From Nemophila menziesii (taxonomy: Eukaryota > Streptophyta > Magnoliopsida > Boraginales > Hydrophyllaceae), in assembly GCA_029959085.1 (NCBI GenBank), contig JARWIR010000035.1:1579501-1643500 (forward strand): DNA of 64,000 nucleotides, read 5' to 3'. This document shows positions 1 to 11,547 of the stretch, in pieces (the stretch's first letter is position 1; each line of letters begins with the position of its first letter). The notes under the pieces were generated by a model that searched no databases, was not told the DNA's origin, and was given only the letters and a program-made list of their open reading frames with translations. The position numbers and the translations under genes were made by a program.

Positions 1-240
1 GATGTATTTATATATATATACACTTACCCCATTATAACCACATAAATACCCTCCACGATGGTTTTTACACACTTGAAAATCATTCGCTTCAGGTACATAT
101 TGATGTAGAAACTTTCCATCGTGTAACACTTTCCACCGTAGTTTCCCGAATAGCGCTTATGTCTGATGAAACCCTAGAGCCCCTAGACTATTTGGTAAAC
201 ATATTTTATCCCACGAAACCCAACTGATGGAAAATAGACA
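1..240 (-). pseudogene. LINE-type reverse transcriptase C-terminal fragment, broken
   Basis: Read on the minus strand, this stretch gives VSWDKICLPNSLGALGFHQ, then a stop, then ALFGKLRWKVLHDGKFLHQY. Plant non-LTR retrotransposon reverse transcriptases end with a similar pattern: VSWxKxCxPKSxGGLGFRK, then NQALLxKLxWRVL. The fragment is cut by the window edge on one side and loses all resemblance beyond about 240 on the other. A short deletion relative to the related copy at 4,184-4,410 removes the NQ of NQALF and leaves an in-frame stop. It is a dead fragment. The family assignment comes from motif resemblance by eye. Confidence 0.6.
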
Positions 241-1937
241 GTGCAAAATTTTATTGGAAGGAAAATGTATAGAATATTTTTTTTGATTGGATCATATATT
301 TTATTTGAAAATTCTGAAAAGAAGCTAAAAATGAAGGGTCTGCTCCCCAACTTGGAGAGTATTGTAAAAAATATTAAGATTATTGTTAATAGTGACTGGT
401 ATACGATGTATTTTCAGCTTGCCTCTTCGGAAGACTGTGGACTTTTGTTTCCTACCAATTGGATATATTGTATGGATTTATAAGGAAGAAAGTAGTTTTA
501 ACTTTTTTTAACCTTATTATTAGATTTTAGTTAGAGTGATGTTTTGTTTGGTTTACCCAACAAAGGTTGTACATTTATGATCCTCAAATATTTTTGATAT
601 ATTTATTTTCCTAAAAAATCACTATATGTAAACTAACCTAACAAAAAGAAAGAACAAAATCATATACTAAGACCACCAAGAAAGTAAAATTCAAGGGTAA
701 TGTTGACCAACTAAAAAATTTATAATGAAATTCTGGATTATTGTAAAGAAATAGAAAAGGGAGTATAATTAATGAAAGGAGAGGAAAATATTTAATCTTA
801 TCTAGACTAGTATAAATTAAATGAAAAAAATTCTTTAAACGATTATATAATTGGGTTAATAACCCAAAAACCAAGATATTGTTGTCCAAAAGGAACAATC
901 AAATAAAAAGCCCATAATACACTTACTTGCCCTATATATTATTACACATAACATAATTAAAAACTCAGATTACATGCAAAATCCAAAACATTTTCAATTC
1001 AGTTTCATAAAATTTTAGATAATCCCTTAAAACACTCATAAATCCAAAAACAACAATCAACAAGATTAAACATCTTTTAGGCAAAGACTATAAAGGAAAG
1101 AACCTCGAAGAAGATCCAATGAACTGAGCATAACACGAGTAAATTTTCTCATTTTATCTAGTTTTAATGGTAAAAATCTTTATAATAGATGAATTAACCA
1201 TTATAGGTTAATGGGTTTGCTAAATATTCATGATTTAATAACAATAATTGTGTATAATGTGTATGATTAAATGGATGATTTTATACAAAATAAAGTGGAT
1301 GCAGTTACCCATAGGTAATAGGAAAATAAGTATACACTATCATGTAATAATTTGGGGGTCCTTAGTCACTATATTCAAATTCAATTTTCGGTTTTGTTTT
1401 CTTCATTTAAATTATTAAACTCTTGGTTCTAGATTAGTGAAGAATTATTGGGTTTTGAGTTAGGGCAACAATCATGTTTTGTTAAAGACCAACGTGTGTA
1501 ATGGGTAGATTAACTATTGCAAGTATATACTTTGGTAGTTGTAATAAAATATTTTCTTAAATATTTAAAGAAAAATAAAATGAATCATAGATTGAAAGAT
1601 TGACATTTAATTAAATTTATTTTAGGCTATTTATTTAATTATATAACTAAACAAAAATTAGATACAATATTGATTATGAAATTAATATTTTATTTATGTA
1701 TAATATTTAACATATGTTTGTATAGATTTTGTACTCAAGTTTTACAAAATTAAGATTTTGATCATGTTAAGGATAAGATCTGTCATAATAAATAAAAGAA
1801 TAGGATCGTTGATCATTTCATCTCATCTAATCCCTAAGATTTCATTTTTTATGGTGGTAAGATTTACTTAATTTATATGAAATTTGTAACTGTTGTTGTG
1901 ATTGAAAGTAATATGCAATTTTGTTTAAACAGATCGA
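1..1937 (+). repeat. Repeat alpha, left copy (diverged tandem paralogue of 4,180-6,130)
   Basis: This sequence matches 4,180-6,130 along its whole length with many substitutions and small indels. Anchors include the LINE relic at the left end, the ataaagtggatgcagg segment near 1,290 and 5,500, and the gaaagtaatatgcag segment near 1,905 and 6,105. The divergence is far higher than between blocks A and A', so this duplication is older. Apart from the LINE relic I see no gene here; 240-960 and 961-1,937 are AT-rich without recognisable coding. Confidence 0.8.
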
Positions 1938-2452
1938 TTTGTAAAAATATTCATATTAAATATCATTTAATTATGAGTGTCTATTTCTTTTTTTATTACT
2001 TTTTTTAGCGTTTAGTTTAGTTTTATCATTATAATTTTTTGTGAAAGTTATATATGTATCTGTATTTAAATGGTCAAAGAATATATACAATAATGTTATA
2101 TTTGTAAGTTGTAGATGAATTACTAACATAACAAGTCAAGATCATCTATTCTAGTTGTTAAATCATGATATTTATTGCAATACCGAGTTTGAAGGTAGTA
2201 CTTTTTAACTAATTGTAGGGCATGTCTGATGTTCAAGCATCATGTAAGAACATACAGATTTTGATGAGACATTAATGCTGAAATAAAATTGAAAAAGACA
2301 ATATGCCTTATGCACATGCCACGTCCGGTCACGTTTCAGGTAAAAGTATTTTATGTATTGATAACTTAATATGATCATTTTCCAATATTAAAAATTAACT
2401 CAAAAAATCATTAGAAGTACCTACCATAAAATTAACATATTAATATATGAAG

Positions 2453-3125
2453 TTGCATTTTCCAATACTTTTTCAATCTAAAAAGATTGATAGTATTATC
2501 GGAAAAGGTGGTAATGTGATAAAATCTCTTTAAGAAGAAACACAATCTAAAATTAAAGTAGCTAATTTTGATTCTGTTCCTGGATTAGATGAACGAGTAG
2601 TAATTATTTCAAGTCCTTCTAACAAGGAAGCTAGAAGAAAGAAAAACGATGAAGAAGGGACTAATATAGATAAAGAAGATGGTGTATTAGAGTTACATTG
2701 TGCAGCTCAAGTGGTCTTCTTAGAGTTCATGATTAAGTAGTTGAAGATGATTTAACTATGGCTGGTATTGAAAATGGTGATGAAACTGATGTAACTGTTA
2801 GATTATTAGTTCCTAATAGTTTAGTTTGGTGTCTTTTGGGGCGAAAAGGTGATGTTATTCAAAAGTTAAGGACTGATACTGGTGCAAGTATTCGTGTCTG
2901 TGTCTGCTGAACATCTTTCTGCTTGTGCTTTAACTAATGATGACCTTGTACATGTAATTATATTGAAAATACTCTTATGTTCATGTAATTTATATTGAAA
3001 ATATATTATCTATTCTTATTTCAAATACAAGGTTATCCAATTGTAGCAAAGAAAGCTTTATAAGAAGTATCAACATTGTTATTTCAAAATCCATGTAAAG
3101 ATAGAACACCAATAAGTACAATTAA
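2453..3125 (+). pseudogene. KH-domain RNA-binding protein (HEN4/RCF3/PEPPER type) pseudogene, KH1-KH2
   Basis: Two tandem KH domains are readable. KH1 starts IDSIIGKGGNVIKSL with the GxxG loop GKGG, then a TAA stop, then EETQSKIKVANFDSVPG and ERVVIISS. A linker (AGIENGDETDV) leads to KH2, VTVRLLVPNSLVWCLLGRKG, with GxxG loop GRKG, ending TGASIRV. The text then continues SAEHLSACALTNDDLV after an apparent 4-bp gtct insertion, with a GT donor at about 2,954. A second exon from about 3,032 reads YPIVAKKAL, stop, EVSTLLFQNPCKDRTP. In plants this family are poly(C)-binding-like nuclear RNA-binding proteins that act in splicing and mRNA 3' processing. At least two stops and two frameshifts make it dead. 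No start or downstream KH domains are present. Confidence 0.85.

Positions 3126-3127
<2 letters not shown>

Positions 3128-3159
<32 letters not shown>
3128..3159 (+). repeat. (TA)n microsatellite
   Basis: Perfect TA repeat within the intron-like stretch downstream of the KH relic. The equivalent tract in A' (51,345-51,398) is about 20 bp longer and accounts for the first offset change between the two A copies. Confidence 0.95.
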
Positions 3160-3165
<6 letters not shown>

Positions 3166-4179
3166 GAATTTGCATTGTTTTGCAGAATAGAAGATCCTAA
3201 AGTACAATTACAAAAAAGTACATGGCCATTTGATTTCTTGATCTTTCTTTTAACTAAATCCTTTTAACACAAGCATGACATGATGCAAGATCCTAGTGTA
3301 ATGTATACTCAACAAAATGATAATTTGTCATGTAAATTCCATTAACCATTAATATTTTACATATAATTATGGTAATATTACATGCCTAGATGCTCTAGGA
3401 TATTTCCACGTAACACTTGTTTTATGTCATTTTTATTATTCATTAATTTTAAAATTAAGAGGTTTTTAGTATTGTGCAAGAGTTGACTATGAAGTTCTTG
3501 ATTCCTTCAATTGTAAACATGGTTCTTTACTCGTGCAACGAGCTTTTCAATGGTATTTATTGGTGTTATAAATGTTATATGTGTGTTTGAGCGAAAAGAT
3601 GTATTAAAGTACGCAATTGACCATTTATTTTTTCATCCATTCATGTGTTCTAATGCATTGCAAAAAATTTCATTTGTTGTAGGTAATGTTGAAATATTTG
3701 ATCCACTTGAATATTTCTGTCCTATAAACGAGAATTTGTGTCATGAATATAGAGTTGTAAGTTATTTCTTCTATTTATTTCAATAGTATAGATATTTTGT
3801 TGTTTATAAGATAGAAAAAAAATTTGGGGCTTGCCTACCCGTGCAAAAATTATATGATGTGCATAGCATATAAGTTGATGTTTTTACAAATTTAATGGCA
3901 GGTCTAATTTTACAAAGAGAGTGATGGCTAGAAAGATGATGTTTTAGCGAACCTGAAAAAAGAAGACGTTTCAATCCGAAATTTGTCATAGAATACCATT
4001 TGGCCAAAAGATTTTTAATTGGTTGAGCTATTGTTAAAATGGTTATGAGTGAAATGCATTAGTTGGTTTTGGCTATCATATATAAGGTCCAAACATATAA
4101 CTATTTTACTAAATAATATGGAATTAATGTTGATATATTTGGTAATTATATTAGTTAGAATGATTAGGTATTGAGTTAT

Positions 4180-6130
4180 GTGTTTATATATATACATATC
4201 CCATTATAACCACGTAAATACCCTCCACGATGGTTTGACACACTTGAAAATCATTCGGTTCAGGTACATATTGATGTAGAAACTTTCTATCGCGTAACAC
4301 TTTCCACCATAGTTTCCCGAATAGCGCTTGGTTCGTATACCATGCCTTATGAAACCCTAGAACCCCTAGACTGTTTGGTACAAATATTTTATACCACGAA
4401 ACCCAACTGGTTATAAAATAGACAGTGCAAAATTTTCTTGGAAGTAAAATGTATAGAATATTTATTTTGATTGGATCATATATTTTATTTGAAAATTCTG
4501 AAAAGAAGTTAAAAATGAAGGGTGTGCTCCACAACTTGGAGAGTATTATAAAAAAATATTAAGGTTATTGTTAATAGTTATCTATATACGATGTATTTTC
4601 AGCTCGCCTCTTCAGAAAATTGTGGACTTTTGTTTCCTTCCAATTGGATATATTTTATGGATTTATAGGGAAGAAAGAAGTTTTAACTTTTTTAACCTTA
4701 TTATTAGATTTTAGTTAGAGTGATGTTTGGTTTGGTTTACCCAATAAAGGTTGTACATTTATGATTCTCAAATCATTTTGATATATTTATTTTCCTAAAA
4801 AATCCCTATATGTAAACTCACCTAACAAAAAGGAAGAACAAAATCATAAACTAAGACCACCAAGAAAGTAAATTCAAGGGCAATGTTGACCAAAGAAAAA
4901 ATTTATAATGACTGTCTGGATTATAGTAAAGAAATAGAAAAGGGAGCATAATAAATGAATGGATAGGAGAATATTTAATCTTATCTGGACTAGTATAAAT
5001 AGATGAAAAAATTTCTTTAAAAGATTATATAATTGGGTTAATAACCTAAAAAGTCTACAACCAAGTAATTGTTGTCCAAAAGGTCCAATCAAATAAAAAG
5101 CCCATAATACACTTACTTGCCCCATTAGTATAGAGAAATTTATATAACAAGCTCTATATTTTATTACACATAACATAATAAAAAACTCAGATTACATGCA
5201 AAATCCAAAACATTTTCACTTTAATTTCATAAAATTTTAGATTTTCCCTTAAAACATTCATTAATCCAAAAACAACAATCAGCAAGATTAAACATCCAAA
5301 TACTATAAAGGAAAGAACCTCGAAGAAGAACCAAGGAACTGAGCATAACACGGGTACATTTTCTCATTTTATCTAGTTTTTAATGGTAAAAATATTTATA
5401 ATACATGAATTAAACATTATAGGTTAATCGCTAAATGTTCATGATTTACTAACAATAATTGTGGATATTGTGTATGATTAAATGGATAATTTTATACAAA
5501 ATAAAGTGGATGCAGGTAATAGGAAAATAGGTGTACACTATCATGTAATAATTTGGGGGTCATTAGCCACTATATTCAAATTCAATCTTCTGTTTTGTTT
5601 TCTTCATTTAAGTTATAAAAATCCTTGTTTTAGATCAGTAATGAATCATAGGGTTTTTAGTTAGGGTAACAATCATGTTTTGTTAAAGACCAACGTGTGT
5701 AATGGGTAGATTAACTATTGCAAGTATATACTTTTGTAGTTGTAATGAAATATTTTCTTAAATATTTAAAGAAAAATAAAATAAATCATAGATTGAAAGA
5801 TTGACATTTATTTAAATTTATTTTAGGATATTTATTTAATTATATAACTAAATAACAATTAGATATAATTTTGATTATGAAATTAATATTTTATTAATGT
5901 ATAATCTTTAACATATGTTTGTATGGATTTTGTACTCAGGTTTTACAAAATTAAGATTTTGATCATGTTAAGGATAAGATCTGTTATGATAAATAAAAGA
6001 ATAAGATCGTTGATCATGACATTTCAGCTAATCCCTAAGATTTTATTTTTTATGGTGGTAAGATTTACTTAATTTATATGAAATTTTTAATTGTTGTTGT
6101 GATTGAAAGTAATATGCAGTAGTAACTGAA
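4180..6130 (+). repeat. Repeat alpha, right copy
   Basis: Diverged paralogue of 1-1,937, starting with the LINE relic and ending near the point where the two sequences part after gaaagtaatatgcag. Beyond about 6,130 it runs into unrelated sequence leading to the F-box relic, whereas the left copy runs into repeat beta. Open stretches of 60-100 codons here lack homology and are probably chance openings in AT-rich DNA. Confidence 0.8.
4184..4410 (-). pseudogene. LINE-type reverse transcriptase C-terminal fragment
   Basis: The minus strand reads SWVSWYKIFVPNSLGVLGFH, then NQALFGKLWWKVLRDRKFLH, then QYVPEPNDF, open for about 75 codons. The order W-K-P-S-LGF-NQALxxKLxWxVL is the pattern at the end of plant LINE reverse transcriptases, just before the zf-RVT region. 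Unlike the copy at 1-240 there is no stop in this part, but no upstream RT core (no YADD-type motif) can be seen, so it is a fragment, not a gene. An identical fragment lies in A' at 52,421-52,647. Confidence 0.65.
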
Positions 6131-6723
6131 ATTTTGTTTAATATTGCCTTCGTCCATTTCCACTGTGATTGGACATGGTAGTAGTATATATAACTTGGAA
6201 AAATCAAATACTCTTAAGCATTTTTTGTACAATTTAAAAGACTAAATTGTTGTTCCTCATAGTCCTAAAATAATAAACAATCTGGTTCTCATATGAGATA
6301 CATGGTCTCTTAAAACAAACATGTCAGTTATCTGCATTTAGAAAACTAAAATGAAAGATAAAAAACCCTTTAGAATAATTAAGTACACATATATGATGTT
6401 CACTAATATTATTTAGACTACTATTGTAGTATGTCAGTTTCCCATTTTTTTAGTGTTTACAAACATAGGGTTGGCCAAATCATGTGATGTTAATTTTCTA
6501 TAAAATTATATGAAATCTACCTAGAATATTTCACCAAGAACTCTTTATGTTTTTACAGACCAGTGTCAATATGGTAACATAATTTATGAGATAACATATC
6601 TAAATATAAACAGTAGAAATTTAATATTAGTTGACTTCTCAGTATTTGGTAGATAGAACTTTTGTTATGTTAGAAGTATTCAGTAATATTATGAATTGCA
6701 CTATTAATCCCTATATTGTGCAG

Positions 6724-7010
6724 GGTTCATTAAAACACATCTCGAGCAATCCAAATAAAAAATAAGCTTATTGCTACAGTGTCTAGGACAGAAGGGACCA
6801 CCTATATGATGTAGGCTTTATATTGGGTGAACTTTCCAACATGAAGGAAATTGATTGGGTTATAACGGAGGATTCTATTTACATAATTTCAATTGCAGGC
6901 TCTTACAATGGCTTGATCTGCCTATACTATTTTTGTTCACATAAAGAAGATACAATCATTTTGTGAAATCCTTCAACTCGAAAGCAAATTCAATTATATA
7001 CCTTTATTTT
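6724..7010 (+). pseudogene. F-box protein relic, F-box-associated (FBA) interaction domain part
   Basis: Allowing a few frameshifts and stops, the plus strand reads FIKTHLEQS, then KNKLIAT, LGELSNMKEIDWVITED, SIYIISIAGSYNGLICLYYF and TIIL-stop-NPSTRKQIQL. Plant F-box/FBA proteins have this order: FxxxHLxxS near the F-box end, then SCNGLICL and WNPSTRKxxxLP. Such proteins are substrate-recognition subunits of SCF ubiquitin ligases. The F-box itself and most of the FBA repeat are absent, and the Trp of WNPSTRK is a TGA stop. The segment starts right after a cag acceptor-like site. It is dead. A second copy lies at 54,961-55,247. Confidence 0.8.
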
Positions 7011-7164
7011 GAAAGATGTCAATTACACCCCCTATGTTACCCCCTACGTTACAATAATATTCTTTAGTTAGACATATGATTTATGAACCCATTATTTCAT
7101 TATATAATAATATGCCTTGATGTTTATGTAATATGAACTCTTAATTTTTCTATATGATATCTCA

Positions 7165-9000
7165 AATACTTAGATTAAAGTAGTATTACTCAATTGTTTG
7201 ACCAATGGGGTCTTGCTACCACTTAGGTGTATACGTCTTATGCTACATTCAATGAGGACACACATCCTAATATTTGAAAGATTGATATGCACTCACACAT
7301 ACATATGAAGTCTTCCTTCATTTTACTCGAAAAGAGATTCTCATTCTTAAAAGATGATCGAAACAATATAAAATTCATTAGATTCCGAGTTTAATATGGT
7401 GGAACTAATATATGCAAATTTGGTAAGTCGAGACACATTTCACTCGGGATGCATTGATCTTGATAGGTTTTTTCTATTTCAAATCTTAATTTTTTATATA
7501 TGCAAAAAATTATATGTTTTTTGTCTAATTTGTGTTTGATGTGCATTTACAATCTTATCTTTCCCCTTTTTCTAGATTTTGATGTCTTAAATTGTAAATC
7601 TGATGAGGAGGTGGAATTTTTTATTGGTTGAATTAAAGTTTAATAAAGGTATTATATTTCTTATTAAAATTATTATAAGGGTTTTAGAAGACTGTTAATG
7701 ACTAAAAGTTCTTTAACAAATGCAAATGCATTGATGAGGCAATTGCTAATAAGGAAATTCCAAGCAATGTTCATGAATTGCCTTTTCAACCAAACTTACT
7801 CATTTAATTAAATCCTCAAGAAATTAACTTCATTGTAAATCATGTGATTGCTTCAATGTGCTTTTTAGTGTTGTAAATTGGTGTTAGAGTTAATTGGCTC
7901 GCTCAACTAGCATCAGATATTTATCTCTCATGTACTTTGTTAAGGTGGAGTGAGTTCATTGTTAGTTTAGTTTAAATTTAATTTTTCCTTCCTTATGACT
8001 ATTGAACACGAAATTTCCTCAATATCTTCACTAACCATATGTCTTCTTTTGCTAGATTGATTATCCCAACAATTGGTTCTGAAATCAAGATACTATCGAA
8101 CTTCGTAACCTTCAAAAACAAGTTCCAGTGGTTTTTTTGTAAGTGAATTAACTCAGTTTTAATTTTATAAAACATTTTATTGTATATATACATATATATA
8201 TACACATAGGAATGGTTCTTATTTAGTAGAACGAAAATAGAATTCAACACCTAAACAAATGTTCTTCTTTCCACAGTTTCAACAATTGTGTCGAGGTGAG
8301 AATTCTGTATTTTTTACAATGATTTTCCCCAAATAAGATAACATAATATTTAAATCATGTACTTAACTTCCTATTTTATATGAGACTGAAAATGGGAGAC
8401 ATACTTGCTATTCTTGAAATCAAGGATATGATATATTGTATTTAACTATGTCATATATATGTTAAATACAATCATATTTTGCTACCATATTGAGGGTAAA
8501 ATTTGTTTTTATATTCATTTTACATGAAAGAGAAGGGTTAAATGCACATTTTTTCAAAATTTCAAATAGAAAGTAACCCACTGTATTCCCGTAATAGTTT
8601 AGCATAGTACTTGAAAAGCTTGAGTCAATTGACTTTTTTTGGTTTCCACAATTAAAAATTTGCTCTGCAGAAGTTTTTTATTTCGGAAATCGATGATAGT
8701 GAGACGTCTTTATGACTCTTTATTTCAATTACCATAAAGTAAATTAATTTTTACTTCTTATAGTAAAAATGAATTTATGCGGATTGATCATACTATTGAT
8801 TTAAAATTTGGGTGATTCTCTTGAATGAAGATTTAATCAAGGAGATGACTAATGAAAGAAGCATGTTACACTTTTATCTCGTATTAGTATATTTTTTTAA
8901 ATTTAATAAAAAAATTGTTGTTTTTCAGAACACTTACCTATATATAATTTGCTAAAACCTCCGAGAAATCTACAACAGGTCATTGGTGATCTTAAAGGTA
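7165..9000 (+). repeat. Repeat gamma, left copy
   Basis: This is a diverged paralogue of 9,345-11,190. Shared anchors are ttgctaccacttaggtgta, gagtttaatatggtgga, ttggtaagtcg, and tttccacagtttcaac followed by gaggtgagaat or gggatgagaat. The intron-like borders (tttccacag, tctgcag) suggest decayed exons, but the conceptual peptides match no family I know. At about 9,013 it jumps into a short piece of repeat beta. Confidence 0.75.
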
Positions 9001-9044
9001 AGACAGATAAATGGGTCAAGATCATCTATTTTAGCCGTTAAATC

Positions 9045-9345
9045 ATGATGTTGTCTTTGACAGGCCATTCCTTATCTCCAATTACCATTCTAATCTCTTT
9101 CCATAAGTTGTTGTCTTTGACTTGGACTCTAATTAAGCTCCATAATTATCTTTAAAGCTTCACACTAAATATATAATTAAACCCAATATGCTCTAAAAAT
9201 ATTAGTTTACTAAATCAAGACTCAAAATAGGAAAGTGTAGCATTTCTCAAGAAAATCGACTCAAAGACTTCCTAAATCACTAAAAATGATGTATCATCCT
9301 AATATAAATCTATCACAAATGACGAGACATCAATATTATATCGCA
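9045..9345 (-). repeat. Antisense fragment of the copia-associated leader
   Basis: The reverse complement matches about 18,979-19,250 of the copia leader, including the segment around gatttaggaagtcttc, cattgggtttaatta and gattaattagagtcc. The fragment sits exactly between repeat gamma plus a short beta piece on the left and the second gamma copy on the right. It therefore marks the seam of an older tandem duplication. No ends typical of a complete insertion are visible. Confidence 0.8.
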
Positions 9346-10272
9346 AACACTTAGATAAGGTAATATTACTCAATTGTTGACCAATGTGTTCTTGCTACCA
9401 CTTAGGTGTATGCGTCATATACTAAATCCTTTGTAGCATATACAATAAATATTTTATCAATGAGGACCCACATTCTAATATTTAAAAGATTGATATGCCC
9501 TCATATATACACCTAAAGTATCCTTTGTACCCACATACTAAAAAAAATGATAGAGTCTTCAATTTACTGGTAAAGAGATATCCTTCTGAAAACATGATCG
9601 AAAAAGAATTAGAATCATTAGATTCAGAGTTTAATATGGTGGATCTAATACATACCAATTTGGTAAGTCGGGACACATTACGCTCAGGATGCATTGATCT
9701 TAATATGTTTTTTCTATTTCAAATCTTAATTTTTATATATGTGAAAATATTATATGTTTGTGCATTTAATTTGCATTTAATGTGCATTTAAAATCTTATC
9801 TTTCCCCTTTTTCCAAATTTTGAAGTTTTAATTTTTAAATCAATTCGATATGATCTCATGTAATGTGAGGAGCTTGAATATTTAATTGGTTGAATTGAAG
9901 TTATATTTAGGTGTTATATTGCTCATTTAAATTATAATAAGGGTTTTAGAAGATTGTTAATGCCTTTTTAATGGAAAAATGTATTTTTTTCATTCTTTTG
10001 TTAAATATTTATCAATCTTACTCATTTAATTAAATCCTCAAGAAATTACCATCCTTGTAAATCATGTGATTGCTTCAATGTGTTTTGTAGTATTGTAAAT
10101 TGGTGTTGGAGTTAATCCTCATTATCTTCACTGACCATATGTCTTATTTTGCTAGTTTGATTATCCCATGAATTGGTTCTCATATTATCTAACTTTGTAG
10201 CCTTCAAAAATAGGTTTGGTGATTTTTTTTTCAAGTGAATTAACTCGGTTTTTATTTTCTAAAACAATTCAT

Positions 10273-10278
<6 letters not shown>

Positions 10279-10304
<26 letters not shown>
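10279..10304 (+). repeat. (TA)n microsatellite
   Basis: TA tract after a short GT run. The A' equivalent at 58,518-58,565 is about 24 bp longer. Confidence 0.95.
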
Positions 10305-10569
10305 GTATGGTCCTGCTTCAGCAAAAATAATATAAACTTTGACACCAAAGCAAATGTTTTTCTTTCCACAGTTTCAACTCTTATGTGGGGATGAGAATAT
10401 TATTATTCTGTATTTTTTACAATGATTTTTTCCCAAATAAGATAACATAATATTATAATTATGTATTTAACTTCCTATTTTCTATGCAGACTCTATCCGA
10501 GATTGAAAATGGGAGATATACTTGCTACTCTTGAAATCAAGGAGATGATATATTGTTTTTAACTATGCC

Positions 10570-10614
10570 GTATACATATACATATATAATATTATATATA
10601 TATATATATATATG
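10570..10614 (+). repeat. Imperfect TA-rich microsatellite
   Basis: Mixture of atatac and TA units, followed by gttaaatacaatcat. The left gamma copy has a much shorter tract at the equivalent place (about 8,450). Confidence 0.8.
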
Positions 10615-11547
10615 TTAAATACAATCATATTTTGCTATGGCATTGAGGGTAAATTTGGTCTTTACATTCATTTTCCAGAAGGAGAAGGTTTATATGCACA
10701 TTGCTTCTAAATATCAAATAGAAATATCCAACACTGAAAATACTGTAAGCGTCCCCTAATATTTAAGCATAGTACTTGAAAAACTTGAACTCATTGACTC
10801 GTTTTGGTTTCTACAATTAAAATTTGTTTTGCAGAATTTCTTTTATTTTGAAAATAGATGATATCGAGAAGTCTTCATGCCTTGTTATTCCAATTAACGT
10901 AAAATATGTCATTCTTAACTTCTTATAGTATATACGAATTTATGCTGATCATACTGTTCATTTAAAATTTGGATGATTCCTCTTGAAGGAATATATAATC
11001 AAGGAGAGGACTAATGTGAAAGGGGTATGTTACACTTTTATCTCGTACTAGTATATTATTGCAAATTTAATTACAAAAAGTGTTGTATTTCCAAACACTC
11101 GTCCTAAAATGCGTACACATGTATATGACTTGTTAAAACTAGGACAAATCTATAACAGTCCATTGGTGATTTCAATGGTATGACACATAAATGGGTCCTA
11201 ATTTAAATTTTTGTTGACATGTAATATGTCTTTGAATCTTTTGTAGGTAATTATATTGTAATTATTGGTCTCATGATTATGATAGATTTTCTAGACAATT
11301 CTATCCTTGAAGCTTATGTGCAATCCACTCTTTTGATTCTAGATTCAGGTATTATTACATAAGTGAGATTAAAATTATGTTCAGCTCTATTTGAATTATA
11401 TTTCTTGAATATGTATAAATTTTTATTTAACTCTAGGGACACCTCGAAGATCATTGAAATGTCCCATAAGGTCCATGGTCTTTATATATCATGGAAAGTT
11501 GTCTTTAGTTATAAAGAAAAAATATTTCAAAACTTTTTATTTATTTT

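Larger units (their letters stand above)
1930..4180 (+). repeat. Repeat beta, copy with KH exons
   Basis: This is a diverged paralogue of 11,548-13,085. The shared path starts at gcagatcgatttgta, continues through the ttagtttagtt tract and the gatgagacattaatgctgaa segment, and ends around 4,090. The 2,453-3,180 stretch with the KH relic is present here and missing from the other copy, which passes straight from gttatagtgcattt to the tgcagaat acceptor-like site. The remaining part, 3,180-4,180, contains GT/AG-bounded islands such as the one ending VGNVEIFDPLEYFCP, which I do not recognise. Confidence 0.75.
9345..11190 (+). repeat. Repeat gamma, right copy
   Basis: Paralogue of 7,165-9,000. 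An open stretch at about 9,495-9,714 (MPSYIHLKYP...NMIEKELESLDSEF) ends near a GT donor-like site. The matching part of the left copy is similar but frameshifted, as expected for a decayed exon. I do not recognise the peptide. Several AG/GT-bounded islands follow (near 10,370, 10,489 and 10,835). Confidence 0.7.

Noticed and set aside
638..898. Minus-strand Phe/Leu-rich open stretches (also 4,874-5,176 and 53,111-53,413)
   Set aside because: They look like membrane segments only because T-rich DNA gives Phe and Leu codons; the paralogous copies in alpha are not aligned as coding and contain frameshifts relative to each other.
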